Positions 47,980-57,075 are shown, numbered from the stretch's first letter. The stretch is 64,000 nt of DNA from Thermoanaerobaculia bacterium (GCA_030429235.1 JAUIDB010000009.1:1-64000), one strand, 5' to 3'. Program-made: numbers and translations. Notes: generated by a model from the sequence alone, not told the origin.

Positions 47980-48449
47980 ACGAGCTGCCGGCCGGGCTGG
48001 CACCACCACTCCACCTGATCGAGGAGGAACCCAGCCGGCTCTGGCTCTGGCTGCTGCTCCTGCTCGTTGGGGTCGCTGGGCTCTGGTGGCGGCAACGTCG
48101 TCGGCAAAGCGATTCTGGGACCGAGAAGGTTCTCGCCACGGTTCCGGGGCCGGGGCCGACTGCCCTGGAGCGTGCCATCGACGCACTGCGAGAGCGGGTG
48201 GTCATCGAGGGAGACTTCCGTCGGGGGTGCCACGAGTTGGCGGCGCTGTTGCGGCCGAGATTCCGGGGAGCCTTGACCCGCACCGCCCGCGAGTTGCGGG
48301 ATTTCGTCGAGGAGCGGAGCGTGGTCGACCTCCTGGCACGGCTCGAAACGATGCAGTTCCAGCGGCGTCCACCCGACCGCTCTCTCTTCGAGAGCGTCTG
48401 CCGGCGCGCCAAGGCAGTGGCTCTGCTGATCGAGGGTAGGGAGGAATGA
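47973..48449 (+). CDS. Small membrane protein, DUF4381-like
   Basis: 158 residues from ATG 47973 (MVNELPAGLAPPLHLIEEEP); a possible GTG three bases later would be equivalent. One helix (about 25-43, LWLWLLLLLVGVAGLWW) and a cytoplasmic helical domain (ERAIDALRERVVIEGDFRRG, ELAALLRPRFRGAL). Position between DUF58 and BatA and this architecture match DUF4381, a component of MoxR-Bat operons. Overlaps the DUF58 stop by seven bases and the next gene by four. No catalytic residues. Confidence 0.78.
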   Translation: MVNELPAGLAPPLHLIEEEPSRLWLWLLLLLVGVAGLWWRQRRRQSDSGTEKVLATVPGPGPTALERAIDALRERVVIEGDFRRGCHELAALLRPRFRGALTRTARELRDFVEERSVVDLLARLETMQFQRRPPDRSLFESVCRRAKAVALLIEGREE

Positions 48450-49447
48450 TCCACTTCGCCTATCCGGTCGTCCTGGGCGGTCTCCTGCTTCTTCCGTTCC
48501 CCTGGTGGTGGCGTCGACGGGGGCAACGACAGCGGGCGGTCCCCTTTCCTTCCCTGCAGTTCGGTCGGGTCGCGCGCTGGCGACGTTCGGTCCGATGGTG
48601 GTCCGGGCTACTGGAGATGGTGCTGGGGGTAGTTCTGGTCGTCGCCCTGGCGGGTCCCTATCGCGCCGAACGAGTCGAGCTCTTCGACGACCCCGGCATC
48701 GACGTGATGCTGGTGCTCGACGTTTCACTGAGCATGCTGGCGGACGACTTCTCACCCGATCGGCTGACCGCGCTGCGAGACACCGCCCGCGCCTTCCTCG
48801 AACGCAGCGCGAGCCACCGGGTGGGCATCGTCCTGTTCGCGGGGGAGGCGTTCGTTCAGTGCCCGCTGACGACCGATGGAGCGATCCTCCACGATCTGCT
48901 CGAGGGCGTCACGGTCTACGCCATCGATCAGAAGCGGTCGGGGGGGACCGCCATCGGCAATGCGCTGTTGGTGGCGGTCGATCAATTGGCCGCCCACCGA
49001 CTGGAAGGTGAGCAGGCTCGGGACCAGGCGGTGGTATTGATCACCGACGGCGAGTCCAATCTCGGTCTCGAACCGGTCCTCGCGGCGGCCTACTCCAAGC
49101 AGGAGGGGATGCGTCTCTATCTGGTGGGCATTGGCGGCGACGAGCCGGTCGAGGTCTTCTTCGAGGGCGAGCGAGTGGGGGGAGACAACCCCTACCTGGC
49201 GGTGCTCGATGATGCCGAGCTGCAAGCCGTGGCCGAGGTGGGCGAAGGGCGGTACTACCGGGCCCGAGACGGCGACGCCCTCGACTCGATCTTCGCCGAG
49301 CTGGCGCGGCTCGAGAGTTCGCCCCTCGAGGCTCGTGAGGTCGAGGTGCGACACTACTGGACCAGCTCGCTCACCCTGCTGCTGTTCTTGCTCTTCGCGA
49401 TGCGAGTCGTGGTGACTGGCCTGGTGCTCGAGAGGCCGTTGTCGTGA
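48446..49447 (+). CDS. batA: BatA-like VWA membrane protein
   Basis: 333 residues. Helices at about 5-20 and 52-70, VWA domain (about 85-280) with MIDAS DVSLSML (90-96), VLITDGES and GGTAIGNAL, and a C-terminal helix (about 305-325). Typical BatA/aerotolerance layout: domain exposed in the periplasm. MoxR and the downstream BatB/C fusion are expected partners, with the family implicated in stress tolerance and envelope maintenance. Start ATG overlaps the preceding TGA (ATGA) and the stop overlaps the next GTG. Symbol is by family and context. Confidence 0.88.
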   Translation: MIHFAYPVVLGGLLLLPFPWWWRRRGQRQRAVPFPSLQFGRVARWRRSVRWWSGLLEMVLGVVLVVALAGPYRAERVELFDDPGIDVMLVLDVSLSMLADDFSPDRLTALRDTARAFLERSASHRVGIVLFAGEAFVQCPLTTDGAILHDLLEGVTVYAIDQKRSGGTAIGNALLVAVDQLAAHRLEGEQARDQAVVLITDGESNLGLEPVLAAAYSKQEGMRLYLVGIGGDEPVEVFFEGERVGGDNPYLAVLDDAELQAVAEVGEGRYYRARDGDALDSIFAELARLESSPLEAREVEVRHYWTSSLTLLLFLLFAMRVVVTGLVLERPLS

Positions 49448-51471
49448 GTCTCTGGGGCCTCGCGTTCACGCGGCCACTCGTGCTCTGGCTGAGCGTTCCC
49501 TGGCTTGCACTCGGCCTGTTTGTGGGCCGCGAACAGCTCGTCGCCTGGCGACGGCTTCGCAGCCTGGTGAGTGCCCGATTCCTACCCCGTCTGACCCGCC
49601 ATGATGAGAAGAGCCTCCGCCGCTACCTGGCCTGGTGGCAGGTTCTGGGCCTCCTACTCCTGCTCGCCGCCGCCGGGCCAACGGTGCCGGGAGACGTCGA
49701 GGTCACCGCCGAAGGGGGACGTCTCCTGCTGTTGCTCGACGGTTCGGCGAGCATGAAGGCCTCGGATGTCGAACCGGTGTTGGCGGGCGAGGCGCCGCAA
49801 CATCGCTTCCAGTTGGCGCAGCAGCTGGGGGGCTCGTTGGTCGATCGCCTTCCCGAGTTCCAGTTCGCGCTCGCGAGCTTCAGCGGAATCGCCGCGGTGG
49901 AGCTGCCGATGACTTCGGACCGGAAGGTGCTGCACGAGGCCCTCCGCGCGGTCGAGGTCCATACCTACTATCAGAACACCGGCTCGAGCTTCGCATCGGC
50001 GCTCGACCTGGCCTTGCGCTTCGCCAGCGATCCGTCGCAAGGACTCCAGGTGGTACTGCTCAGCGACGGGGAACTTCTTCCCTTGGAAGAAGGTCTCGAC
50101 GAACCGCTGGCGGCACTGCGCGCGGCCGGGGTCCCGGTTCACTCTCTCTCCCTGGGGAGCCTGGTGGGACAGGCACGCGAGATCTACGACTTCTCGGACG
50201 TGCGAGCCGGCAAGAAGAACCCGGCCGTACTCACCCAGCGGACGACCCGACGCGTCGACGCCCACCTCCGTCGGATCTCCGAGGCGACCGGTGGTCGGTT
50301 CTCGGTGGCGTCTGCGGTCGCGGTCGACGAACTGGTGGCGGCGGTCGAGTCGTTCCCGACCGGAGCCGGACGACTGATCGACGAAACGCTGCGCCGTGAC
50401 GTGAGTCCCTGGTTCCTCTACCTCTTCCTGGCGGGTGCCCTCTGGCAGTGGCTGAGCGCCGTGCGGAGTCCGGCCTCGCGCCAGGTCCCGGTCTTCGACC
50501 TCCAGTATCTCGGCGACGACCCCGCCACCCGACCGGATCGGACTCGGCGGGATTCCACTCCAACGTCGGGATCTCGGCCGGGCAAGACTCTCTCGATCCT
50601 GCTGCTGCTGTTGCTTCTCTCCGGCTGCGACTCCGATCTGGATCGCGCGCATCGGGCCAACGAGCAGGGCATCGCCCTCGATCGACTCGGGCAGCACGAC
50701 GCGGCGATGCGGTTCTACGAGCGCAGCCGCGCCTTCGGTCAGCGGCTGCACGTCCCCACCTACAACCTGGCGCGCTCTCATGCCCTCGCCGAGCGGCACG
50801 CTCGGGCGCACGCGGTCTACCAGGAAGTGTTGGAGCTGGCTCCCGAACTGGTCGAGGCGCACTACAACGATGGCATCGCGCTCTTCGCCTGGGGCGAAGC
50901 GGAGCGCGATCCAAAGAACTGCCAGCTCGAGCGTACGCTCGACCTCTGGGGTCGCGCGGAAGAGCGTTTCGTCCGCGCGGCGGAGATGGCTCGAGGAACC
51001 TCACTCGAAGGCGATGCCCGGGCCAATCGGGCCGCGGTCGCGCGGCTGCTCGCCACCTATCGAGCTCTGGCTGCCGATCCTCCAGCCGAGTGTTTGCAGG
51101 CTTCTTCGTCCGCTGCCAGCTCGGGTGGTGGAGGTGGAGGTGGAGGTGGAGGTTCAGGTGCAGGGGGAGGGGGAGGTGGAGGTGGAGCTGGTAGCGCTGG
51201 AGGGGGTGGAAGTGGTGGGGGGCCAACGCTGGAGGATCCGTCACCTGCAGCTGCGGGAACATCACCCACCGGAGGAGGCAGCGCGGACGGACCCCTCGAT
51301 CCTTCGAGTCTGGCGGGAGGGCTTTCGCCGCAGCAGCTCGAGGAGATTCGAGCGGCACTCGAACGGATCGCTGAATCCCGTCGTGGCGCCGGAAAGTACC
51401 ACCGGAAGACTCCGGCCGAGCAGTTCCCTCCGGAGTCCTGGCAGCAGCCGGATCCGGTGCTCCTCTGGTAG
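49444..51471 (+). CDS. BatB-BatC fusion with internal lipobox and poly-Gly tract
   Basis: 675 residues. N-terminal BatB part: helices about 10-26 and 64-78, VWA domain with MIDAS DGSAS at 99-103 and VLLSDGELL, helix near 325-345. A second hydrophobic run with LLLLLLLSGCDSD (C395) looks like an intact lipoprotein signal inside the chain, followed by TPRs (about 400-550: EQGIALDRLGQHDAAMRFYE, AYQEVLELAPELVEAHYNDG) as in BatC. Next comes a Gly-rich tract of about 30 residues (DNA 51124-51228) and a Pro/Ser linker ending KYHRKTPAEQFPPE. Elsewhere BatB and BatC are separate genes. Start GTG overlaps the BatA TGA. No BatD gene follows. Confidence 0.85.
   Translation: MSLWGLAFTRPLVLWLSVPWLALGLFVGREQLVAWRRLRSLVSARFLPRLTRHDEKSLRRYLAWWQVLGLLLLLAAAGPTVPGDVEVTAEGGRLLLLLDGSASMKASDVEPVLAGEAPQHRFQLAQQLGGSLVDRLPEFQFALASFSGIAAVELPMTSDRKVLHEALRAVEVHTYYQNTGSSFASALDLALRFASDPSQGLQVVLLSDGELLPLEEGLDEPLAALRAAGVPVHSLSLGSLVGQAREIYDFSDVRAGKKNPAVLTQRTTRRVDAHLRRISEATGGRFSVASAVAVDELVAAVESFPTGAGRLIDETLRRDVSPWFLYLFLAGALWQWLSAVRSPASRQVPVFDLQYLGDDPATRPDRTRRDSTPTSGSRPGKTLSILLLLLLLSGCDSDLDRAHRANEQGIALDRLGQHDAAMRFYERSRAFGQRLHVPTYNLARSHALAERHARAHAVYQEVLELAPELVEAHYNDGIALFAWGEAERDPKNCQLERTLDLWGRAEERFVRAAEMARGTSLEGDARANRAAVARLLATYRALAADPPAECLQASSSAASSGGGGGGGGGGSGAGGGGGGGGAGSAGGGGSGGGPTLEDPSPAAAGTSPTGGGSADGPLDPSSLAGGLSPQQLEEIRAALERIAESRRGAGKYHRKTPAEQFPPESWQQPDPVLLW
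51124..51228 (+). repeat. GGTGGA-type repeat encoding poly-Gly
   Basis: Runs of ggtgga and ggaggt codons in the BatB/C gene, slippage-prone; its length likely varies between strains. Confidence 0.85.
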
Positions 51472-51480
51472 GTCCTAGCG

Positions 51481-51520
51481 TGGGGCTCGCACGCTCCCTG
51501 TGGGGCTCGCACGCTCCCTG
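51481..51520. repeat. Two perfect 20-bp tandem repeats after the Bat operon
   Basis: tggggctcgcacgctccctg twice; a third degenerate copy starts at 51521. Each unit has gcgtg/cacgc arms when read with the preceding bases, so it may form a small hairpin. Located between the operon stop and the L,D-transpeptidase. Confidence 0.9.
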
Positions 51521-51562
51521 TGGGGGAGCCCGCCTAGGATCTAGGTACCGAAGGTGCCTTAA

Positions 51563-51570
51563 GCTAGAAT
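51563..51570 (+). promoter_or_regulatory. GCTAGAAT -10-like box
   Basis: GCTAGAAT lies about 77 bases before the TTG start of the L,D-transpeptidase; same octamer as before the His-rich gene (22516-22523). Supports a distinct promoter, not read-through. Confidence 0.35.
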
Positions 51571-51646
51571 CCCGCGCCGGCCGAAGAGAGAGGATCGATC
51601 CCCAACGCGTCGAACCAAGTCTCGAGGCAACTCCAGGGGGTGTGAG

Positions 51647-53308
51647 TTGAGGTACAAAGCAGGAATCCTTTGCGTGGTTCTCCTCGGTCTCGGTCCGCTC
51701 CTCGCCGAGGCCAGTGGGTCGGCGGACGACTCGGTGCAGGCGAGCCTACGGGCTCGGCTCGAGCACGTGAGCCAGGATCAGCCTCTCCTGGTGGCTGGCG
51801 AGTCGATCCACTCCCCGAGCGCGCTGCCGGCCTTCTACGAACGGCGACTGTTCGCGCCGGCCTGGACGACGAACTCTGGTCTCAACGGACCCGGCGTCGA
51901 GCTCCTCTCGCTAGTGGGGAGGGTAGCGATCGATGGGCTCGACCCTCTCGACTACCACCTGGTGGGTCTCGACCGCCTGCTGGCGCGGGAGGCTAGCGAG
52001 AGCTCCGTCGATCTTTGGGCGGATGTGGACATCCTCCTCACCGACGCCTTCCTGACGTTGGCCGGGCATCTGGTCTCGGGGCGGGTCGATCCGGAGACCT
52101 TCGACTCCGAGTGGTCGGCTCAGCGACGGGAAGTGGACATCGGCCAGGTACTAGAGAAGGCGGTGAGTGCGGCGGCACCGGAAGCCGCACTCCGAGGTTT
52201 GCACCCCTCGCACTCGGGCTACTTCCTCCTGCGCGCCGCTCTGGAGACCTATCGGGGACTCGTCGCCGCCGGCGGCTGGGAGCCGATCGCCGAGGGACCG
52301 ATCCTCCGGCCCGGCGACAACGACCCCAGGATTCCGGCACTGCGAGCGCGTCTGCGGGTCACGGACCGGTCGGTTTCCCTCGGCGCGACGCCCGAGCTTT
52401 ACGACGATGACTTGATCGCCGCCGTGGTGCGGTTCCAGTTGCGCCACGGTCTGGGGAGTGACGGTGTGGTGGGCGAGAAGACCCTGGCTGCTCTCAACGT
52501 TGCGGCCGAAGAGAGGGTGCGCCAGATCGAGCTCAACCTCGAACGCTGGCGATGGTTGCCACAAGACCTCGGCTCTCGCTACGTGCTCGTCAATATCCCG
52601 GACTTTCGTCTCGTTGTGGTGGAGGAGGAGAAGACCGTTCTCGAGATGAGGGTCGCGGTGGGCCGGCGCTATCGGCGTACCCCGGTCTTCAGTGACACCA
52701 TGCGGTATCTCGTGGTCAACCCGTCGTGGGATGTTCCTCGCAAGTTGGCCGTCCAGGACAAGCTACCCGAGATCCAGAAGGACGCCTCGTACCTGGAGCG
52801 TATGGGGTTTCTCGTCGTTCAGGGCTGGGGTGCGGACCAGGTTCTGGTCGACCCCGCTAGCGTCGACTGGTCCCAGATCACCCCTAGCCAGTTTCCCTAC
52901 CACCTGCGTCAACTGCCAGGACCGCTCAATGCCCTGGGTCGCATCAAGTTCATGTTTCCCAACCGATTCAACGTATACCTCCACGATACGCCCGACCGCC
53001 GGGTCTTTCTGGCTTCGGAACGTGATGTGAGTTCTGGCTGCATCCGACTCGAACAGCCTCGGGCCCTCGCCGACCTGCTGCTGTCGGGTTCTCCCCGCTG
53101 GACGACCGAGGTGATCGACGCCACCCTCGCGGGCGGCAAGGAGACGACGATGACTCTGGAACGCCCCGTTCCAGTCCACCTGCTCTATTGGACAGCCTGG
53201 GCCGATGCCGAGGGAACGGTGCACTTCCGCCGCGATCTCTACGGCCGTGACCAGGCCTTGGCAGAGGCGCTACGCCAGGGAGCCGAGGCCGCGAGGTCCC
53301 GACCGTGA
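51647..53308 (+). CDS. YcbB-like L,D-transpeptidase
   Basis: 553 residues from TTG with AGGGGG seven bases upstream. Signal peptide (about 6-22). A ~200-residue N-terminal region, a peptidoglycan-binding domain (about 220-285: DNDPRIPALRARLRV, LIAAVVRFQLRHGLGSDGVV) and a YkuD catalytic domain (about 300-480) with HDTPDRRVF and the active-site S-x-G-C-I-R with C465. Domain order and size match E. coli YcbB/LdtD, which makes 3-3 cross-links in peptidoglycan. Its stop overlaps the next gene's GTG (GTGA), and the partner is an M15-type peptidase, so the two probably remodel cell wall together. Confidence 0.93.
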   Translation: MRYKAGILCVVLLGLGPLLAEASGSADDSVQASLRARLEHVSQDQPLLVAGESIHSPSALPAFYERRLFAPAWTTNSGLNGPGVELLSLVGRVAIDGLDPLDYHLVGLDRLLAREASESSVDLWADVDILLTDAFLTLAGHLVSGRVDPETFDSEWSAQRREVDIGQVLEKAVSAAAPEAALRGLHPSHSGYFLLRAALETYRGLVAAGGWEPIAEGPILRPGDNDPRIPALRARLRVTDRSVSLGATPELYDDDLIAAVVRFQLRHGLGSDGVVGEKTLAALNVAAEERVRQIELNLERWRWLPQDLGSRYVLVNIPDFRLVVVEEEKTVLEMRVAVGRRYRRTPVFSDTMRYLVVNPSWDVPRKLAVQDKLPEIQKDASYLERMGFLVVQGWGADQVLVDPASVDWSQITPSQFPYHLRQLPGPLNALGRIKFMFPNRFNVYLHDTPDRRVFLASERDVSSGCIRLEQPRALADLLLSGSPRWTTEVIDATLAGGKETTMTLERPVPVHLLYWTAWADAEGTVHFRRDLYGRDQALAEALRQGAEAARSRP

Positions 53309-54291
53309 CCTCCGCGGTGCGATCTCGGGCGCTCGCGCGCGGACTTGTGCTCGTCCTGTTTCTCCTGTTGACCTCCTCCGCGGCGACGCCTCTGCTCGGA
53401 GCAGAGTTCGACTCCGGACGGGCTGATTTTTTCGTGCAGGCCAACGGCGAGACGATTCCCTACGAAGTGTTCGCCCTCTTCCTCATGCCGGGCGAGAACC
53501 TCAGCCTCGAAGCACCTGGGCCGAAGGGGACCAACCTGGTGCTGTCCACCGAGGGAGAGGTGGTCCCCTCGTCGCGTCCGGGGCGCTGGAACTGGCGAGC
53601 GCCCACTACCCCAGGCCTTCGGGTTCTCGAGATCGCTCAGTCCCAAGGCTCCGGCCGAATGACCCTGAACGTTTTCGTGTTGGTCCCGGCTGCCAACGTA
53701 GTCGATCAGAAACTGAACGGGTATCGCATCGGTCGGTACCCCGGGACCCCCTTCCGCGGCCTCTCGGTCTATCGGCCACCGTCAGGTTTCGTCGAGGTCA
53801 CACCGGAGAACTCGGCCACGGCCGTTTCTCCTCACTTCACCCTGGGCCAGTTCCTCTGCAAGCAAGCCGATGGGTTTCCCAAGTACGTGGTACTGCGGGA
53901 GCGGCTCCTGTTGAAGCTGGAGTTCCTGCTCGCTCTGGTCAACGAACGCGGCCACCGAGCCGACACCTTTGCGGTTCTCTCGGGCTTTCGCACGCCCTTC
54001 TACAACGCGAGCATCGGCAACGTCCCCAACAGCCGCCACCAATGGGGTGGCGCCGCCGACATCTTCATCGACGAGTCTCCGAAGGACGGAGTCATGGACG
54101 ATCTGGACGGCAACGGGAAGGTGGATCTCGCCGACTCGCAGTACCTCTATCGGCTATTCGAGGGCGTGACGGGTTCGCCGGAACACCGGGAGTTCGTGGG
54201 TGGCTTGGGAGTCTACGGCTCGACGTCAGCCCACGGTCCCTTCGTGCACGTCGACGCCCGCGGATATCGAGCCCGTTGGGGCAAGCTGTAG
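53305..54291 (+). CDS. M15-like D-Ala-D-Ala carboxypeptidase-type exported protein
   Basis: 328 residues from GTG. Signal peptide about 10-30 (GLVLVLFLLLTSSAATPLLGA), a beta-rich N-terminal domain, then an M15/VanY-like zinc core: SGFRTPFYNASIGNVPNSRH, QWGGAADIFIDE and GPFVHVDARG supply the His and Asp expected for the metal. Inserted between is a ~20-residue Asp/Gly loop MDDLDGNGKVDLADSQ, similar to a calcium-binding dockerin/EF loop. Expected to cut D-Ala-D-Ala or a related cell-wall bond. Translationally coupled to the L,D-transpeptidase; exact substrate is untested. Confidence 0.85.
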   Translation: MTSAVRSRALARGLVLVLFLLLTSSAATPLLGAEFDSGRADFFVQANGETIPYEVFALFLMPGENLSLEAPGPKGTNLVLSTEGEVVPSSRPGRWNWRAPTTPGLRVLEIAQSQGSGRMTLNVFVLVPAANVVDQKLNGYRIGRYPGTPFRGLSVYRPPSGFVEVTPENSATAVSPHFTLGQFLCKQADGFPKYVVLRERLLLKLEFLLALVNERGHRADTFAVLSGFRTPFYNASIGNVPNSRHQWGGAADIFIDESPKDGVMDDLDGNGKVDLADSQYLYRLFEGVTGSPEHREFVGGLGVYGSTSAHGPFVHVDARGYRARWGKL

Positions 54292-54358
54292 CGGGAAGCC
54301 GAGACTTGGTACGGTTCGCGTCCGGCGAGACCGACTCAATGGTGGTAGCGACGATGCT

Positions 54359-55795
54359 CTACCAGGCCGTGGTGTCTCCCGACTCGAAGCCGTCCGAGAA
54401 TACGGCCCCGCCGACCCAGGTGCAGCCGTCGCCGTTGTGGATGCAGTCGATCCGGTGCTGGGCTCCCAGTACCACGTAGAGTTCTCCCTGCGAGTCCTCG
54501 GCGAATCCGTAGGTACCGTGATAGCCGCTGGCCCAGCAGGATGCGGCGATGGCGGCGGGATTCGCAGGATCTAGAACGTCTGTCTTCCAGATCTGACCGC
54601 AGGCCGCGTCTCCGTAGAGGTAGTCACCGGCTAGCGACGGGACCTGGACTCCGCGGTAGCGGTATCCCCCCATGATCGAGTCCCAGCCTCCGTTGTAGTG
54701 GCACAGAACTGGATCCCAGAAGCCGCTCGCCCGGGGGAACTCACAACTGGTGCCGGTATCGACCGGGCAACCCGTGGTCGGACAGAAGGACTCGTCGTTG
54801 TTGGATGTCTCACAGCCTTCGCGACAGACCCAGCCAAAGTTCACCGGGGCGGGAGTGGCCGCTCGCTTGAGGTTGATCTCCTCCCACTTGTTCTGTCCCA
54901 CGTCGCCGATGTAGAGGTCGCCGTTGTCGCGGTCGAAACTGAACCGGAAGGGATTGCGAAGACCCAGCGCCCAGACTTCGTCGCAGCTCAACATGCCCAT
55001 TCCAGTGAACGGGTTGTCCGAGGGCACGGTATAGCCGGTGGCGGAGACACCACAGTCGTCGGGAGCCGTGGCGCTGCCGTCGATGCCTCGAACGTCGATC
55101 CTCAGCATCTTGCCTGCCAGGCTGTTGATGCGCTGGCCGTCGCCGTTGATGCCCTGGTTCGAGTCACACCCACCGCCGCCGTCTCCCGTGGAGATGTAGA
55201 GAAACCCATCCGGGCCGAACGCCAGCCAGCCGCCGTTGTGGTTCCCGGCCGGGTGATCGATGACCAAGAGCCGAGTCTCTGATCCCGGGTCCCCGAGGTC
55301 GGGATCGACGGCCGACCGCTCGTAGCTGGCGATCACGATGTCTCCGGTCGTTCCGGGCCCCACGTCGGCGCTGGTGTAGAAGACGTAGAGCAGCCCGTTC
55401 GACGCATAGTCGGGGTCGACGACCAGAGCGAGCAGGCCGCGCTCGCCGCCCGCGAGGACGGGACCTCCGACATCGTCCCGCAGGTCGAGAAAGGCGTCGG
55501 GGAGCATCGAGCCGGAGGGGCCGTCCCACACCAGAATCGCTCCTTCCTGGGTGGCGATCAGGTACTTGCCACGGCCATCATTCAGATCGACGAAGGCGAC
55601 CGGGTCGTTGGTGGCAGCGGGAAAGTCCGACGATTCCACCAGGGGCGAGATCGCTACCGGCGGCGTGGGGTCGCAGCTCGTTGCACAGGAAGCGGAGTAG
55701 CAGGAGGTTTCAGCGACCACCACGGCGGTCGTGGCGGCGAAGCCGGCGAGGCAGAGCAGAAATACGGCGTGGAGCGTCAGGCGTCGAAGCGGCAT
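54359..55795 (-). CDS. PQQ-type soluble glucose/sugar dehydrogenase homologue with DGFESGDTTAW tag
   Basis: 478 residues. Signal peptide (about 6-27), then a six-bladed propeller with GSDH marks: GGERGLLALVVDPDYASNG, IDHPAGNHNGGWLAFGPDG, STGDGGGGCDSNQG, LRNPFRFSFDRDNGDLYIGD, GYRYRGVQVPSLAGDYLYGD. Residues near NHNGGW and GLRNPFR are those that contact PQQ and Ca2+ in known enzymes. It would oxidise a sugar outside the cytoplasm if PQQ is present (no pqq genes in view). The end FSDGFESGDTTAW is the shared C-terminal tag right at the stop. GGAAGGA precedes the ATG. Cys richness suggests disulfides. Confidence 0.87.
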   Translation of the reverse strand: MPLRRLTLHAVFLLCLAGFAATTAVVVAETSCYSASCATSCDPTPPVAISPLVESSDFPAATNDPVAFVDLNDGRGKYLIATQEGAILVWDGPSGSMLPDAFLDLRDDVGGPVLAGGERGLLALVVDPDYASNGLLYVFYTSADVGPGTTGDIVIASYERSAVDPDLGDPGSETRLLVIDHPAGNHNGGWLAFGPDGFLYISTGDGGGGCDSNQGINGDGQRINSLAGKMLRIDVRGIDGSATAPDDCGVSATGYTVPSDNPFTGMGMLSCDEVWALGLRNPFRFSFDRDNGDLYIGDVGQNKWEEINLKRAATPAPVNFGWVCREGCETSNNDESFCPTTGCPVDTGTSCEFPRASGFWDPVLCHYNGGWDSIMGGYRYRGVQVPSLAGDYLYGDAACGQIWKTDVLDPANPAAIAASCWASGYHGTYGFAEDSQGELYVVLGAQHRIDCIHNGDGCTWVGGAVFSDGFESGDTTAW

Positions 55796-55893
55796 CGTTG
55801 GGGTCCTTCCCTGGAGGGGCAGTGTCGCGGCAGCTTAGCACTCCGAATTCTCGATGCTCAGTGGCGTTCGAAGACAACGGAATCGTGCTGGAA

Positions 55894-57075
55894 CTACTCG
55901 CAGCCTCCGTCGAGAGAGACCGACTCGAGCGCCACACTGTAGAGACCCGAAGCCCGGTAGACCGGTAGTACCAGACTCTGCACCGGTACCGTCGTGTAAC
56001 TCGGCGGGTTCCACCAGAACGACCGCTCCGCGGCGTGCACTTCGACCGTTCCGAAGGGGATCCCCGGGGTCCAGGCCGGTTGGTCGCCGACGTGGACCCG
56101 CCAGGCGGTCGCGTCGGTCTGTACCACGGTGGTGTCCACGGTCTGTCCCGCCTCGTTGCGCCAGATCATCTCGGCTACGGTGAGCGGATCGTTCGCGTCG
56201 AGGGTGCAGTCCCTCCCTTCGAGAGCTCGTTCGGATAGCTCGGTCCACACCAGAAGGTCGGTTCCACCGTCGAACGCGCCGCCGTTCAAGAAGCGGCTAC
56301 GCGATCTGCAGGCCACAGCTTCGCGGCCGTCTTCCGGGCCGACCTGGGACGATTGGATCGAGAAGTTGCGGTAGAAGGTCCTGGCGGTCGGACCCGAGTT
56401 CTCCGGTGTGGCCCGGATCGCTACTGCTCCCACCCCCTGGGCCGAGGCCTCGGCCGCGTCGAGGAGAAAGAGATCTCCCCAGAGCGCGTTCTGGTTGCTG
56501 GCGAGACCTGTCCCCCCCTCCAGGAAATAGCCCGGTTGATAGGGGTACTGGAGACTCGAGGAGCAGTCGTTGACGACGTCCACGGTCGCGAAGCCCACCA
56601 CCAGGGAGCTGTCTCCTCGCTGCGAGCCGTAGCACCGCTCGTCGACAGGGTGGGGTTGGCCAGTGTGCTGGGCCGCCAGCGTCGCCAAAGCCTGGGGGTC
56701 GAGGACGGGGAGTGCCAGAGGTGAGGCACACGCCGGGAAGGAGCTCACGGAGTCAGGGTCGTGCCCAGAGGACGGTAGGAATCCGTCGGCGAAGAGTTGC
56801 CGCAAGTTGACCGACCGGAGTTCTTCCGGACGGAGCAACAGATCGAAGGCCAGGGTCGGGGCCGACCAGTCGGTCCACAACACGACGTGGGCCAGGATCG
56901 GGTCCTGGGTTGCGTTGCCGATCGAGAACAGGGAGTTTCTCCCCTCGGGGTCCTCGAGGTCGACCTCGAAGTAGGGGATGAGGAGAGTCGCAGCCGGTGT
57001 GCTTCGAGCCGCTGCGCTGCCGGAGAGCATAGTCAAACCCAACAGAGCTAGGGGGATACACCTTTGGGTCGTCAT
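55894..57075 (-). CDS. Exported protein of unknown function
   Basis: 393 residues from ATG 57075, preceded by AAGGAGG; an extended frame to 57135 lacks a site. Signal peptide (PLALLGLTMLSGSAAARS). The mature protein begins TPAATLLIPYFEVDLEDPEG, NSLFSIGNATQDPILAHVVL, a pattern seen in many secreted acidobacterial and gamma-proteobacterial proteins of unknown function; beta-sandwich-like with aromatic strands and several Cys. It ends LESVSLDGGCE. No tag of the FESGDT type. Role is unknown; proximity to the sugar dehydrogenase homologue may be coincidental. Confidence 0.75.
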   Translation of the reverse strand: MTTQRCIPLALLGLTMLSGSAAARSTPAATLLIPYFEVDLEDPEGRNSLFSIGNATQDPILAHVVLWTDWSAPTLAFDLLLRPEELRSVNLRQLFADGFLPSSGHDPDSVSSFPACASPLALPVLDPQALATLAAQHTGQPHPVDERCYGSQRGDSSLVVGFATVDVVNDCSSSLQYPYQPGYFLEGGTGLASNQNALWGDLFLLDAAEASAQGVGAVAIRATPENSGPTARTFYRNFSIQSSQVGPEDGREAVACRSRSRFLNGGAFDGGTDLLVWTELSERALEGRDCTLDANDPLTVAEMIWRNEAGQTVDTTVVQTDATAWRVHVGDQPAWTPGIPFGTVEVHAAERSFWWNPPSYTTVPVQSLVLPVYRASGLYSVALESVSLDGGCE

